Of a stretch of DNA of 64,000 bases, positions 1 to 12,296 are shown one piece after another. The DNA is from Oreocharis arfaki (taxonomy: Eukaryota > Chordata > Aves > Passeriformes > Paramythiidae): positions 391,536-455,535 of the forward strand of contig VZRR01010831.1 of NCBI GenBank assembly GCA_013398015.1. The letters run 5' to 3'. The notes under the pieces are model-generated. The model did not search any database, was not told the origin of the DNA, and saw only the letters and a list, made by a program, of their open reading frames with translations. The translations under genes and the position numbers were made by a program. How positions within the stretch are numbered: the first letter of the stretch is position 1; each line of letters begins with the position of its first letter.

Positions 1-147
1 TTTCAGTCTCCCAGTGAGGCAAAGTTATGTATTGTGTTGGATGTCAGGGAAAGAGTTATGGGTTCCATTCCCTGTTTTTCCACTGACTTGTATGAATTGT
101 GTGAATCCATGAATCTCAGAGAGCTTCTCAGCAAAGAATTTAAATTT

Positions 148-276
148 TCATAAAATCATAGAATGCTTTGGCTTGGAAGGGACCTTAAAGAACATCTAAT
201 TCAAACCCCCTGCTATGGGCAGGGACACCTTCCACTAGACCAGGTTGCTCAGAGCCCCATCTGACCTGGCCTTGGG
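148..276 (-). mobile_element. CR1 LINE fragment, 3' end, antisense
   Basis: On the minus strand this ends in the avian CR1 3' signature. Read on the + strand it begins with the TCATAGAAT-type motif, followed by the 'ttggaagggaccttaaag' block and the 'gggcagggacaccttccact' block. It is a typical short, 5'-truncated copy, cut off near 276 where the sequence becomes AT-rich intron. Confidence 0.9.
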
Positions 277-1868
277 TTTAAATTCTATTTTTAAATAAGT
301 TTAAATACTATTTTAAATGGTAATATATTACTATGCTTGCCCACACTACCAAGGCAAGAGATAGTGAGGGTTCCTGAAAGCCTTTGAAGTCTTTGAGTGA
401 GACACATATTCCAGATATTGAACCAGGTTTTCAAAGGCATCAAGCACTGAAAGCCAAAAGAGATTTCAATGTCTCTGAAAATCGGATGCTGAAATTATTA
501 TAATCAAGTATTCAAGGCATTAATACAAACACTACTGAGGAGGAATAATAAATGGGAATTATGAGTTATATTTTGACAGTGGGTTTTTTTAATTGTTGTG
601 AAGGAGGCTTCTCTGTCTTCCTCTCTTGAAACCTGCTAACAGCCAAACAAACAAAAAGCTTCAGTTGATCTGAAAGGATTTTTCACTTTAGAAAAATCTT
701 CATTTGGCATATTAAGTAGGCGAGTCAAAAAAATTAGACTTCATTAGAGCAAAGCAGGGGCAATTAAATTAAACGTGCCTCAAGAAGAAAGCCCTCCCCT
801 GGATCAACAGGGCAGTGGGAGCTCGTCTGTCCCATCCTGGTGCCTTCCTAAACACTTTTTGAAGTACAGAAGGCAGAACACTCAACACTTCAGCTTTGTC
901 ACAGCTGACAGCCTGTCGGGTTTAATGAAAATGCTCTCCATTTAGAAGATGACAGAAATTACATGCATTTCCCCTTTTATTTCTCTGTCATCTTCTCTGT
1001 CTGGCGTTTCTGCAGGAGAAGGTGGGGTTGGTTATTAAAAGCATTACATAAGTATGCAAAATATGTTAAGAAGAAAAGAGGAGAAGGAAAATCTTTAGCG
1101 CTGCAATTATACACAATGTCTGTTGGTGGGAAATGTGGGATAACATCTGATGTGTGGCAATAACTATTTACTTCTAGTTATCTTTGAAGAGGGTGAGGCA
1201 AAAATCTCTAGATAATGCTTTAAGTGAAGGTTTTATTGTATGATTGCCTGAGTAATTTCCAACAGGAAGATGATCTAAGCAGTGTTAGATAACTTGAGCG
1301 TGTTCATAACTTCTCCAGAAAATACAGCAAGATAACACTGAACAATCTCTTGGCTCTGCACAGCTTTCACATTACTCTTTTATTAAGTGGCAGGCTTTTA
1401 ATAAGTGTGTCTGCTCTCACAGAGCCAAAAGTGTGGCTGCATCTGAGGAAACTCACTGCCAGGGCTGAGCAGGGAAGGCTTCACCTGCAAGTATCAGTCA
1501 GTCCTACGAGATCTGGAAATAGCCCACAAATCTATTATATTCATCACCCAGCCACTCCCCATCCTCATCCACATCCTCACTCCACACCCCAGCTGTAATT
1601 CCAGAACTGCTCTCTAGAGTTTTAAGGGAAGCTCTGAATTTGATCTTCTCACTTAATTTCTGTGGCAGTTTTTTTTTCATGCCTATCCTGAGAAGAGAGA
1701 CAAATTTCTTTATTAATGATGCCCTTTGTAGACCATCTCTCAAAACTGTGTAGAGCATCTGAAAATCGTGAGAGCTTTAGAAGGGCACAGAGGAAGGAAT
1801 TTATTTTTAAGCTTTGGCCACTTTTGTGTGATCTTAAACTTGTGCATACTAGTAGTGTCCAAAGGTGT

Positions 1869-1916
1869 GAAATGGAATTATGGAGAAATGGAATTATGGA
1901 GAGAAATGGAATTATG
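1869..1916 (+). repeat. 16-bp minisatellite, three copies
   Basis: Two perfect copies of the unit GAAATGGAATTATGGA (1869-1884 and 1885-1900) are followed by a 2-bp GA spacer and a third, 14-bp copy (1903-1916). It lies in intron, with no sign that it is transcribed apart from the DSCAM pre-mRNA. Confidence 0.9.
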
Positions 1917-3250
1917 TGTATTCAGCAAAGGTGAAAATGGATCCCAGAAAGAGAAAGCTACAGGAAGCCCTCGCACAAGGGGCACATTTCTGCCTCTCAG
2001 CTGTTTAGGCTCCACTCACTTGACACAAATGCACAGCACGTGCAGATTTACTGGAGGGACCAAAACAGTCCCAACCATCCCATTAGCACTCTTTACGTGT
2101 GTTCCTGGGCCTGTGATGCGGTTGCAGCCTCTCCACTGACATCCACCCCAGCACAGCTGGGTACCAGAGTCACATCCCAGCTGGAAAAATCCGATGTAAG
2201 CCTTGACTGGGCTGCAGAGGATGTGTGTGCACGGAGCAGGCAGGGCTGAGGGGCATTGCTGTGGGCAGGCACACGGCTGAACCCGCTGTGCTGTCTGAAT
2301 GCAGAGCTGGTTGATGCTCACGCTGCTGGAAACAAAAGCAAGGCGGGGTTGTCTTTGCTGCATCCCCACAGCCAAGCCTGTAAATGTGATTCCCATCTCC
2401 TGAAGCTGTCATTTTGTGCTGCCCATGGAGCATGAGGGAGACAACTGCGCCTCAATTACCTGCAGTTCTTATAACTTATTCCCTGGCAAAGGTAGATTTG
2501 CTTCATGAATATTTCAGGAGTGCAGAAACTGCTCGTGAACTGACCTCAAACAGCCCGTGGTTTTCACACCAAAATTCCAAATATCCTTCTAACCTAAATT
2601 TAGGGGTAAGGGCAAACTTTGTTAAAGGGTACAGCTGTTGAGTATCACTATCTGATGAGAAGATAAGATGGCACAAATGGTTTTGAGTGGTGTAAACACT
2701 CAGAGAGTGTTCTCAGTAACTGGGAATGTGAAAGGAAAAGGAAGAAACACTCAGCACAAGACAGGACATTAAATCAAGGAGTTACAATATATTTTATTGG
2801 TTTAACTTATTGCTATTACGTGTCTGTATCATTTCACCCAAACATTACAACTAACACATTAAAATATAAGATGTAAGACAGCTTTGCTTTTTTCATGTAA
2901 GCTTTTCAATGCCACGTTTCAGATGCCCGGCTGTGAAACTGAAATATTGCCCATTGAAGCACTTTTCCTGCTACACTCTACACTGTACCTTTTTTCCTAA
3001 GTCTTGTCTATGCAAGCAGTTAAGTTTTCAGAGGCATATGAAGTCAGTATGGCTTCTGTGTAAGAAAGAACCTCTCTAGCCTGTAAAGCTGTAAATCCAC
3101 CTAGGCTGGAACAGTGCTGCTCATGGCTGAGCAGAGAGCACTTCCCATCCAGTTCTGCCTCCCCTTCACACTTTCTCTTGCTCAGCTCTTCTTCTTTGTT
3201 AGCAAAGGAGCTCAACACCTTCTATGCCTCCATTATGGTGATTTATTTTC

Positions 3251-3632
3251 ACAGAATCCCAGAATCCCTGAGGTTGGAAAAGCTCTCCCAGCCCATCGAG
3301 GCCAAGCTGTCCCTGATGCCCACCTTGTCCCCAGCCCAGAGCACTGAGTGCCACGTCCAGGCCTCCCTTGGACACCTCCAGGGATGGGCACTCCAAACCT
3401 CCCTGGGCAGCTCCTTCCAAGGCCTGACCTCCCTTTCCATGGAGAAATTGCTCCTGGTGTCCAACCTGAGCCTCCTCTGGCCCAGCCTGAGGCCGTTCCC
3501 TCTCCTCCTGTCCCTGTTCCCTGGCAGCAGAGCCCGACCCCCCCCGGCTGCCCCCTCCTGTCAGGGAGATTTAGAGAGAAATAACATCTCCCCTGAGCCT
3601 CCTTTTCTCCCAGATAAACAATCCCACCACTC
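3251..3632 (-). mobile_element. CR1 LINE fragment, antisense, about 380 bp
   Basis: Reading + it begins ACAGAATCCCAGAATCCCTG, the reverse complement of a CR1 3' terminus. Blocks typical of CR1 follow: 'ggacacctccagggatggg', 'cctgggcagctccttccaa', and 'cccctgagcctccttttctc' near the far end. It is markedly GC-rich against its AT-rich flanks. Long open frames here in several phases come from the repeat's base composition and are not genes. Confidence 0.88.
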
Positions 3633-5000
3633 ATTTAACCCTGGTGTGGTCATTTAATAATTCTGGATGCTTACAAGAATGGGAGTGGTGGGCTGATGTT
3701 GCTTTATTCAATGTTCTCTGCTCTGAGGGTCAGACCTGTCCTGTGACATTAAACAGTTGTTAATTTTTTCCCAGTTTCTTTCATATTATGGTTTAAAGGA
3801 TATTGCCCTCTCTAATGAAACCATTTCCTTTCTGTCTCCTCTCTGTTGGATTGCTTTCCCACTGATGTATCTGTGAGCAAGCATCCTGACTACACTTAAT
3901 TATTAAAAAGTCATTGCTCAAATAGAGCTCTGAAGAAAAGGAATTATTTCTTACTGCATATTACTGGATGCTAGTTCATAATGGGTTTCACCCCTGTGTA
4001 TTTCTCCCCTAATTTCGAAGCTTGATATATTTTATAATACATAGATACAGGTACATATATTGTAAGAACTACCAGCTACTAGAAAAATTTAGCTGACATG
4101 AAAAAGAAAAGATATTAGCTTTTACCTCAGTGCAAAAGTTTTGCAAAAGCACACACAGCTTAGACTACAGTATTTCTTAAATGGCAACATTAACCAGGCA
4201 AGGCTCAAGTTTGCAATGTGTTCTAAACATGTCATTTTAATTTATTGCATTATGGAAAGTGCATTAGAGCAAACATGTAAAGTGTCAATTTTAGGGGGCT
4301 TTGTGTCCTTGCTTTTAGAGTGAGCATTTACAAAGGAACAGAGGCACTTCTGCAGCTGGCAAATGGTCAAAACTGCACCTGTGGCCATAGGCACTATGAT
4401 ATTTTTCACATATTCATAAAAAAAATCATATTTGAAGAAAATTTAACCTGTAATACTTTTATTTTGAAGGAAAAATGGGAGAAACTCTGACCTTGGCTAT
4501 GTCAGTCTTGTTTGGGTTTAGAGACTGTTGCTTTGCTTGGTGGGGAGGGGTGGGACTGCTCCTAACCCTGTTTAACTTGCAGGCATTGCAGGTGTGAGCA
4601 GCTTCACTGCCTTTCTAACACCCACAGCTCTGCTGCTGAATTGCATCACATCATCCTGCAATACTGAATTAAACTGGATTAATGCATTGGTTCTTTATCC
4701 CATATTTTACTTCAGATGCCTCTTGTATGGTTATTAATTTTGATATAGACCCACGGCACATTTCTTTCCTTCATTCCTCACATTTTCCTTAAAGATCCCT
4801 TCTTTTTGCACATGAAGTGCAAATAAAAGGTTCATCAGTTGACACCTTTTATGCATTTACAGCGAGCACTCGGTAAGCTTGGAATTGGCAGCTTCAAACC
4901 TGGCAAAAAAAAAATCTTCAGGACCTGTGTCCTCCATCCTTCAGCGCGAGACTAACAACCTGCAGATATTTTAAGCCCTGCAAATGCTTTTGTCTTTCAG

Positions 5001-5147
5001 GACCTAGATTTCTCATCACATCCACGGGAGCCTTGTATATTTTAGACGTACAGAATGAAGACGGGCTGTACAACTACCGATGTATCACAAGGCACAGATA
5101 CACTGGAGAAACACGACAAAGCAACAGCGCAAGACTTTTTGTATCAG
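5001..5147 (+). CDS. DSCAM: DSCAM exon: C-terminal half of Ig2
   Basis: This 147-bp exon begins with two bases (GA) completing a split glycine codon and ends with one base of the next codon, so it is phase 1-1. It encodes the back half of Ig2, beginning PRFLITSTGALYIL. The Ig C-terminal cysteine motif follows as EDGLYNYRC, with the Cys codon at 5081-5083, and the exon closes with ETRQSNSARLFVS. The partner cysteine of the disulfide is in the preceding exon outside the window. The acceptor is a modest pyrimidine tract plus CAG. The donor GTGCTG is weak beyond the GT. In arthropod Dscam1 Ig2 is partly encoded by a large array of alternative exons; here there is a single copy. Base use is more AT-rich than in the Ig3-Ig7 exons. 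Confidence 0.96.
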
Positions 5148-8100
5148 GTGCTGCTTTTCTGCATCCTGCTGAATGAAATGCTGCATGTGTCCCTCTCTAG
5201 TGTGCAAGGCACGTTCTTGTGTGCAACAGCAGCCACCTTCCTATCCAATGGAAGAGGGGAGCTGCTGCAAAATAAAATGGGCTGGTTTAAAATCCTTTAT
5301 TTTTCATCTGTTTTTCACTTCTCAGGCGCTATTTCCTGAAGGCCTGTAGGGTTCACCTGCACTCAGCACGGTGATTTTTAGCAGGTTCAGAGTACTTTAC
5401 GAAAGGACTGCGGATGGGATCCATCCCTTCAAAAGTAGGCTTGTGCAGGGAAAGGCTTTAATCCCCTTAATGTCCCTGTGCCACCAAAGAAGAGGAACAC
5501 TTTTAGGGGTAGTGTACCTGTCCTACTTCGGGGTCATTGAACTGCCCCGTGGTGCCTATTTCTCTCTGTTGACCACAGCAGAAGCTCAGGACATTTTGCT
5601 CAGCTGTAGGTATTTCCACTTCAGGAGTATCAGGTTAGCTGAGGTGCATTGCAGCTTTCCTTTTCATTCATCCCACTCCTACCCTGGGGAAGGCAGCGTG
5701 TTCCCCTGCCTCCAGCAGGGATCTCCAGCCAGAAGGAGAACATGACCTGTGCCAGTGCACCCAGGCGTGCTGCAGGCAGACAGGGGGGCTGGCTGGAGGC
5801 TCTCCATGCTCAGGGCTGAGTCCCAGGGCAATTTGTGCAGCAGATGGGAAAATGAGAAGGTGGATGGGCTATTTTAATTTTGCCTTGTAGTTTTAAAGTA
5901 ACTCCTGATTGCTGTGTGTGTGATGGATGGTTGGGTTCCCCACACACAGTCACCACACACTCAGGGCTCTCTGTATGGCGCTGCTCCAATCCAGCCTTTT
6001 CCCCATTTCTCCTCTGTGCGAGGCAGTGCCAGTTGTGGGTGAAGTGAAGGAGGAGATGATCCCAAGCCTGGGTCTGGAACTTGCTCTCTAACATCTCTGT
6101 GTAGGATTAGCTCTTCTCCACCTTCCCTTCCTGTCCCTCATTTGCTGCTTGTCCCTAACTGCTCCCTGTGTGTCTGAGCTAATCCAGAGTGGTTTTCCTA
6201 CATCCACAGAGCTCCCTGGGGCTGTATCCCACACTGTCTCCCCGTATCCTTACCCTACATAAATCATGCCCACCATCCCACTGAAAGCCCCACATTGCTT
6301 TTTCTCCTTTTCCCTGTTGCTACATTGCCCTAAAGGTCAGTCAGGATTTGGTGACTTTCCCAATCTGACAGTCAGTGCGATCATTCCCCTTTTGACCCCG
6401 TCCTCTCCTCGTTTGGTCCTTTTGTCAGAATAAAACTCTAGTGGTGAGGTCTCAGCTCTCTGCTCCTCTGTTTGAGAGCCCTAAGGGACACAGAGGTGAG
6501 CACGAGGTTTTCCATTTATGGCATACTTCCCACCCTCCTCCAAAATGGACATTGCTGAAGTATTTTGGAGCCCTCTGAACAAACGGGGCAGTAATTAAAT
6601 ATAGTAATGATAAAAAAAAAAATAGTGGGATTGTTCAGGTTAGTATCACTTACCAGTCAGATCCAGGAGTTTCTCCCTTTGATAGGTGTCCCCTGTGGGT
6701 AGAACTCTTGCCTCTGCTTTCCCCAAGCACATGAAAAAGTTCTCCTGCACAATAATCTGCCTGCTGTGGTCTTGCAGGAGAAAAGGCAGGGTTCTACCCT
6801 TCCAGCTGGCTCCATAATTTGGTCTGCTTCCGTGTGAAATCATGCTAAGGCTGAGCCAGTGGGGACATAAATAAAATCAAGGTTGTATCTTGGTTACCAC
6901 TGGAAAAATTCTGGTTATCTCACTGAAAAAAAGGGGGAAAATGAAAGCTCTGTGTTGTTTGAGATTTAGGACAAACACCCTAAAAGCTGTGCTCTGTCTG
7001 GAGTTGCCTTTTCTGTTCTCCTCCACAGACGAAATTGAACGAGAAAATTTTACCTGTGTGCTATAAGTGGCTTTTTTAATTCAACAGGGTTAATTATTCT
7101 TGATCAGGACTAGAGTGGGCTCTGATTTCCAGTCCTGTTAATCTACCGAACAAATGCAGCAATCAGGGGCAGAGTTTGTCTTTTTATATTTCTCCAAAGG
7201 GTTTTCCTTTTTTTTAAACTGGTATTTATATTTTAAAAGAGTGAGTCCTTTAGGAACTGGGATCAGAGAATCCATGAACACAGTTCTGGAAGGTCTACTT
7301 GCATGAGACCTACATTTTTGCCTGCCTTTTCCATCCATATATGTTCTTCACTTGTTTGGGGGATGAAGTAGTTCGTGGTGGAAATTTCTCATGTTTCCTG
7401 GCCACATTTAATACAAGTTAAGCTTCAATATTTTTTTGAAAGAGTGAGAATGGTAACGTGCTGATAATAGCAAATAAAAAAAATTAGCGAAAATAGTGAA
7501 TAATTAATATGCTTATGACCAAAATGAAGTTCCAAATTTCATCTGGAGTAAGAACACCTCCTTGAAATCACATGGCCTTTCTAAATAAAATTAAAATCAA
7601 AGCCATTAACATGCAACAGAATATACTTCTAAAAGCCATTATAATGTGCTTTTCCAATAGTAAATTTGTCCTGCCATGAATCCTGGCTCCCAAAATCCTT
7701 ACTGCTTTTTAACCTCCACACTCCAAAAAATCTTTATGATTCTTAAAGTATAACAATTTTATTCTTCTGTCCTTCAAAGAAGGTCCAAAGTAGAATATTT
7801 TAGAACAGTATTTTGCCTTGGTTTTTCACCATTGTCCTTGCTGGAAGTCATTTGCAGCTGACAGTTAAAGCATAGTAAAATAATAATTCAAAAGAGCCTA
7901 AACCCATATTGGAACTGGGTTACGTTACTTTGCTATTTTTTTGCCTCATTGCAGGTGATTGCAATGGAACCCTGGGATTCATTTTCTGCTTTGTTTGGGT
8001 TTTTTGTTTGTTTTTTTTTTTTCCCCTAACTGGAACATATGCACTCTAGGGGCTCTAAATAGGAGTCTGTTCCAGGGACAGCCTAAAAAAAAGTGGGTTT

Positions 8101-10123
8101 ACTGTCCATTTAAATATGTAAGTACAGAGTGGAAGAAAGCAGGTGACTGGTATCATATCTTGTGTATCCCTGAATATATTTTAAAAACCTCCTCTGCACC
8201 AGCAGGGTGAAATCTTCTTCAGCATGTAGGCAAATCCCAGTTTAGCAGTCCTGCAACTGGGACTCCAGGCTGTGCTGCCCCGACAAGGCTCAAGCTGAGA
8301 AGGAAAGAAGTGAAGTGACCCTGGGACAGAGGATCCAGGGTCTGCTGTGCTGCTTGAGTAGGAATGCACAGGCGATACCTCTAAAAGACAGTTCTGCTTT
8401 TTCATTATGTAAATATTTAATTATTCCTTGCAACTGAAGAAATTGATTTCATGTAGATGTAACCTTCTTAAGAGCCAGAAGCTGTAATTTCTTGCCTGCT
8501 TGTGGTTTTACTCTCAGTTAATTCCCCACAAAAGGACCTGTGCCCTGCAAACAGGGACGCCTGGTGACCCAAACGGCGGGAGAGGAGCTGGCTGATCAAT
8601 TAGTCAAATTGACATTGGCCTTCCCAACAGCATCCTGGCAGCTTGTGCTTTCACTGAGCCAGACATAAACAGCATGGCAAGCTCAAAATATGTCCCATCT
8701 TGGTGCCAAATACGGACCTCGAGGCCACTGATTCATCCAAAATCACTCATTTAACCACCGCCGCCGCCTTCCTAATGAGACACTCAGCAAGCGGAATGTG
8801 GCTTTGCCCTCAGTGGCTCAGCGTTTTCCTGGCACCTAGAAAGCAGAAAAAATCTCTGCTGTCACCTTTCACTGGACTTGGCATTTTGGGGGTTTTATGT
8901 AGATATAGTCACCAAAAAAAATATATTATTTAGTCCATTTTTTAAATATCACGGTTCTGGTTTCTGGATTGATAGTGGAACTTGAATAGCCTTAAGCTGT
9001 TTGCTCTCATGGGTACTGCCCCAGGTGTGGCTGCAGTTCATGAAGATATATCTAAGCTAGTTTAAAACCAGCTAGCTCAGGTACTGATTACTTTTGGAAT
9101 AGCTTGAATTCAGCATGAACGGCTGCTTTAATCTCTCCAATTCCTTACAGGAACCTGCTGCAGCTGCCCAGTGAGCAGCACCTGAGTTTTCTAAGTTAAA
9201 ACGCCACTTGAAAATGCCAGAATTGTGGCAATCACACCTACATCCAGCCAGCTATGGTTAGATATAGCCAAAAAGAGGTCAGTGTGTCAGGTAGGAGCTG
9301 GTGAGCATGTGGAGTTTCTTTGTGAGACAGAAATCTTAGCAAAGCGGGTGTGTGCGATGAGAAAATACTTTGATGAATATTCGTTCAGTATTTTTGTTGC
9401 AGTAGCTCCAGGATGGGCTGCACAAAACTTTAAATGATGTCAATCCCAAAATTTTCTAACTTGAGATCACAAACAGAGCGCTATTTCTGACGAGCACACG
9501 CACCTCTGGTGAAGGCAATCCTGCCAGACATCTGTGAGATACATAAATCTGTGCCAGGTGCTGCACAAGTGAGAGCTGCCGTTGTCAGCAAATTGAGCAC
9601 AGAAAGATGCACTATTAAGCTGTAAGTCGGTCTTGTCACGTTAAGTTCTTTTTCCAGAGGAGAAGAAAAGACTTGTCTGTCAGTTAGACTGCAGATAGAA
9701 ATCCCTGTGCCTCTGCCCATTTCTCTCCTGACAAGGGAATAAATTGCTCCTTTAATTCAAAGCCTTCAGACCACCGAGAAGAAGGGACAATGTGTTGGCT
9801 TCAATCTAGTCGAGAAGTAGCAATAATTGTTACGGCAACACATTTCTGGCTCTCCGTGCCTCTCACAGCGAACATGAAGGATGACCAGCGAAACGTTTGC
9901 CACCTGGAAAAAATCCAGGGAGAGGATTTCCAAGCAGCACGTGCTGCTGGATCCCAGCCACCGTGACTCAGACTGGGTGGCTGGGTCAGAGAAGCAAACT
10001 GTAGTACCCAAAACACCAGGCTGGCGAGTCAGAAAACGCAGGAGAAAAAACACTGACGTATTGGTTAGCAAATTAATTTTAAGGCTCTCGTTGAAAGGAG
10101 TTCCTCTTTGTTTCCCGTTTCAG
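5148..10123 (+). other. DSCAM: Intron, Ig2b to Ig3 exons (4976 bp)
   Basis: Phase-1 intron with donor GTGCTG and acceptor CCCGTTTCAG. I recognise no CR1 or LTR copy in it, which is unusual against the rest of the window. It contains long AT-rich stretches, a T-run near 8009-8022 and two non-repetitive blocks with scattered CpGs (8525-8830 and 9480-9770) that may be conserved non-coding sequence. No second copy of the Ig2b exon was seen. Confidence 0.92.
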
Positions 10124-10402
10124 ACCCAGCGAATTCAGCTCCATCTATCCTAGATGGGTTTGACCACCGCAAAGCCATGGCAGGACAGCGAGTGGAGCTG
10201 CCTTGCAAAGCATCAGGGCACCCGGCACCAAAGTACCGCTGGCTGAAGGACAACGTCCCCTGGGAGCCCGACAGCCGCTTCCGGCAGACGGTCACGGGGC
10301 TGCTCATCGAGAACACGCGGCCCTCGGACTCGGGCAGCTACGTCTGCGAGGTGTGGAACAACTACGGCACCGCCGAGATGATCGGGCGCCTCTACGTCAA
10401 AC
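10124..10402 (+). CDS. DSCAM: DSCAM exon: Ig3
   Basis: A 279-bp phase 1-1 exon encoding all of Ig3. It starts by completing Asp, then PANSAPSILDGFDHRKAM. The first disulfide Cys is in VELPCKASG (codon 10204-10206), the core Trp in YRWLKDN, and the second Cys in the DSGSYVCEV motif (codon 10345-10347). It ends GRLYVK plus one base, with donor GTAGGT. Ig3 is the most changed domain in the window against the human protein as I recall it: substitutions cluster in the segment reading VPWEPDSRFRQ and in WNNYGTAEM. The second half is very GC-rich. An antisense LTR-like block begins only 52 bp after the donor. Confidence 0.97.
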
Positions 10403-10454
10403 GTAGGTCGTGGGTTGATGCTACGAATGAGAGGGGAGAGCTTAGACAAGCCCC

Positions 10455-10787
10455 TGCCTGTCGCAGTTGAAGCACGGGCGACACAGAAAAATATGGAGGA
10501 CCAAGTCAGAGCTCCAGTTGAGGGAAATGATACCCCCACCCCTTTATTTACTTACAGGCAGGCCTTATATAATCCCTGCACTGGTCTATGGCAGGGATCA
10601 TTGGTCCCTGGTCCAACCACCTCTCCAAGTGCTTGGCCAGACCCCACACCACCTGTCTGACTCCTAATAGGACACACCTGCAAGGTGTTTAGAAAAGCAT
10701 CTTGCTTGGTATGTTGAAACCAAGGACTTAACAGAATACTTGCAAAATGGTGGATTTTTCTCTGCCAGCAGCTTTTCAGCATCCACA
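10455..10787 (-). mobile_element. LTR-like unit A, antisense (333 bp)
   Basis: On the minus strand the unit opens TGTGGATGCTG and closes ...CAACTGCGACAGGCA, the TG...CA ends expected of a retroviral-type LTR. In that direction it carries a TATATAAGG box followed about 20 bases later by AATAAA, near 10540-10575. Its closing 18 bases recur exactly at the end of unit B. No retroviral protein frames are present, so it is at most a solitary old LTR. I did not find a convincing target-site duplication. Confidence 0.6.
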
Positions 10788-10789
10788 CC

Positions 10790-11173
10790 TGCCTGTCGCA
10801 GTTGAGGAGGACACGACACACACTAATTCTGACATAAAGTGCAGGCAAAAAGCGTTTGTTCCAAAAGCCAGTGTCATATATACGCACTTTTGTACATTTA
10901 TCATTCGAGTTAATTGTCCATTGGTTGCTTAACTACTACAGTAGATTCATTGGCTATTCTAACTACACTATACTATAATTCGTTATCTACAACACAGACA
11001 TCCCCAGAATCCAAACAAATGCCAGCTGCAGATGTGTTGCCGTTTACTCCCTGTATTGTTTTGAATTTCTTGCTTCCCTTGATCAAGTTTTTCACAGGTA
11101 GAAATGGACTGTGCTGAGACCAATGTCAGACTCAGACCCAGAGAAGCTTGCTGACCTGCTGTTAATTCCCACA
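10790..11173 (-). mobile_element. LTR-like unit B, antisense (384 bp)
   Basis: On the minus strand it starts TGTGGGAATTAAC and ends CTCAACTGCGACAGGCA. It is separated from unit A by two bases, and the junction string CCACACCTGCCT is shared with the B/C boundary (10783-10794 and 11169-11180). A TATATATGAC box is visible at about 10875 in minus orientation. It may be a diverged relative of unit A; most similarity lies in the last 35 bases of the two units. Confidence 0.55.
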
Positions 11174-11175
11174 CC

Positions 11176-11812
11176 TGCCTTTGGCAGGTTTCTGGCAGCA
11201 GGCAGCAGCTTTTATTGAGGCGGCCAGCCCCCCAAAATCTGCTCTCGCTCGCAAGTTCTTAATAATGACCGATCAGGTCTATCACAACATGAATTATGTA
11301 TTAAATGGACACAAGGAAAACAGACATAAGACTTTAAACAGACTACTTACTACACAGGATAACACAGAAAGAACTTACTAGTAGATGAAAATACAGTGCG
11401 CAATAACAAAGGCACCTGTGTTACAGCTAGCAAGGAAATAGTAGAGATTAGGAGCCAATGTCCCTTACCAATGAATGATAGTGGTGTGCAAAAGCCTCTT
11501 AATTTCTCTCAGTCCCAGGGAAGTACCTCGATACCAGTGTTTCAGCATCAAGGAGAACTCTCCACACACTCAGAGAGTGTACAAGAGATTTCTGATTTTA
11601 TGAAAATCGTAGTGGTCTTTTATAGTTGCAAAAGTGCTTGTCTGCCAGTCACTTATTCCTGCTTATCCTTTCCCGTGCACTCAAGGCAGGATGTCTATTG
11701 CTGGCTGAGGGTGTTTTCAGCCGAGATATTTCACCATAAGACAAACCATTCCAGCCTAGTTTAGCCACAGGGGAAGTAGATAAGTCTTTTGCTGTGTCAG
11801 GGGGTGAAAGGT
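11176..11812 (-). mobile_element. LTR-like unit C, antisense (about 637 bp)
   Basis: On the minus strand there is a TATAAAAGACC box (TATAAAA at 11618-11624) and, about 400 bases downstream, CCGCCTCAATAAAAGCTG (AATAAA at 11211-11216), a typical retroviral LTR polyadenylation arrangement. It ends in CCTGCCAAAGGCA. Its 5' end is inferred from where unit D ends and is uncertain by tens of bases. No gag, pol or env frames accompany it. Confidence 0.65.
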
Positions 11813-12296
11813 CCTGTCACAGTTGACTGTTGGTGTTGTTTCCTGATACCAAAAAACCCTTGCAACAGTGTTGAAATAGTAAAATAAAAATCAAACCTTT
11901 GTTGGAAGCTTCCAGGTGTCCCAACAGTCATGGGCACACCTGGTACCAGATCTCTACAATCTTATAAATCTAACAAAGTAGCATTCTTAACAAATATTGT
12001 CCAATTGGATGAGCCATTGGTTAGGTAATTTTTGGAGTTGGTCCCGGGCTTCTTTGCCCCACTTCTTGTTATGTCTTCTCAGATTCTGGTAGGAAAACAA
12101 AATGTTCTTCTTGTAGGTCCTCTACTTGAAAATAAGACTGAACAGTATTTCAGGGATGTGTTAGAAGGTTAGCTTATTGTTCTAAAATCTAAGAGAAAGA
12201 GAAGGAAAAACACTAGGAGCTATATAACTATGTAATAGTATTCTACAGAGCTACAAATAAACGAAAATACATAAACCCAAAAATCTTTAGGCATCA
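11813..12296 (-). mobile_element. LTR-like unit D, antisense (about 484 bp)
   Basis: On the minus strand it begins TGATGCC and ends CACCAACAGTCAACTGTGACAGG. It is a diverged relative of the element at 14791-15310. Both start TGATGCC, share a 'tatgtaa...ctacagag' stretch (compare 12201-12296 with 15201-15310), have a TATAA box in the same relative place, share a 'ctgga(a/g)gcctccaac'-like segment, and end in CACCAAC plus about 12 bases. No coding capacity is seen. Confidence 0.6.

Larger units (their letters stand above)
1..5000 (+). other. DSCAM: Intron upstream of the Ig2b exon (partial)
   Basis: No exon for the first half of Ig2 was found, so this is the 3' end of an intron longer than 5 kb. 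It holds two antisense CR1 fragments (148-276 and 3251-3632) and a 16-bp minisatellite (1869-1916). The rest is AT-rich single-copy sequence in which I see nothing further. It ends in a short pyrimidine tract and CAG at 4998-5000. Because the next exon starts with two bases of a split codon, this intron is phase 1. Confidence 0.9.

Noticed and set aside
10203..10539. Overlapping alternative-frame and antisense frames across the Ig3 exon, and similar ones over the Ig5, Ig6 and Ig7 exons
   Set aside because: They are shadows of GC-rich coding sequence; the DSCAM frame explains the constraint.
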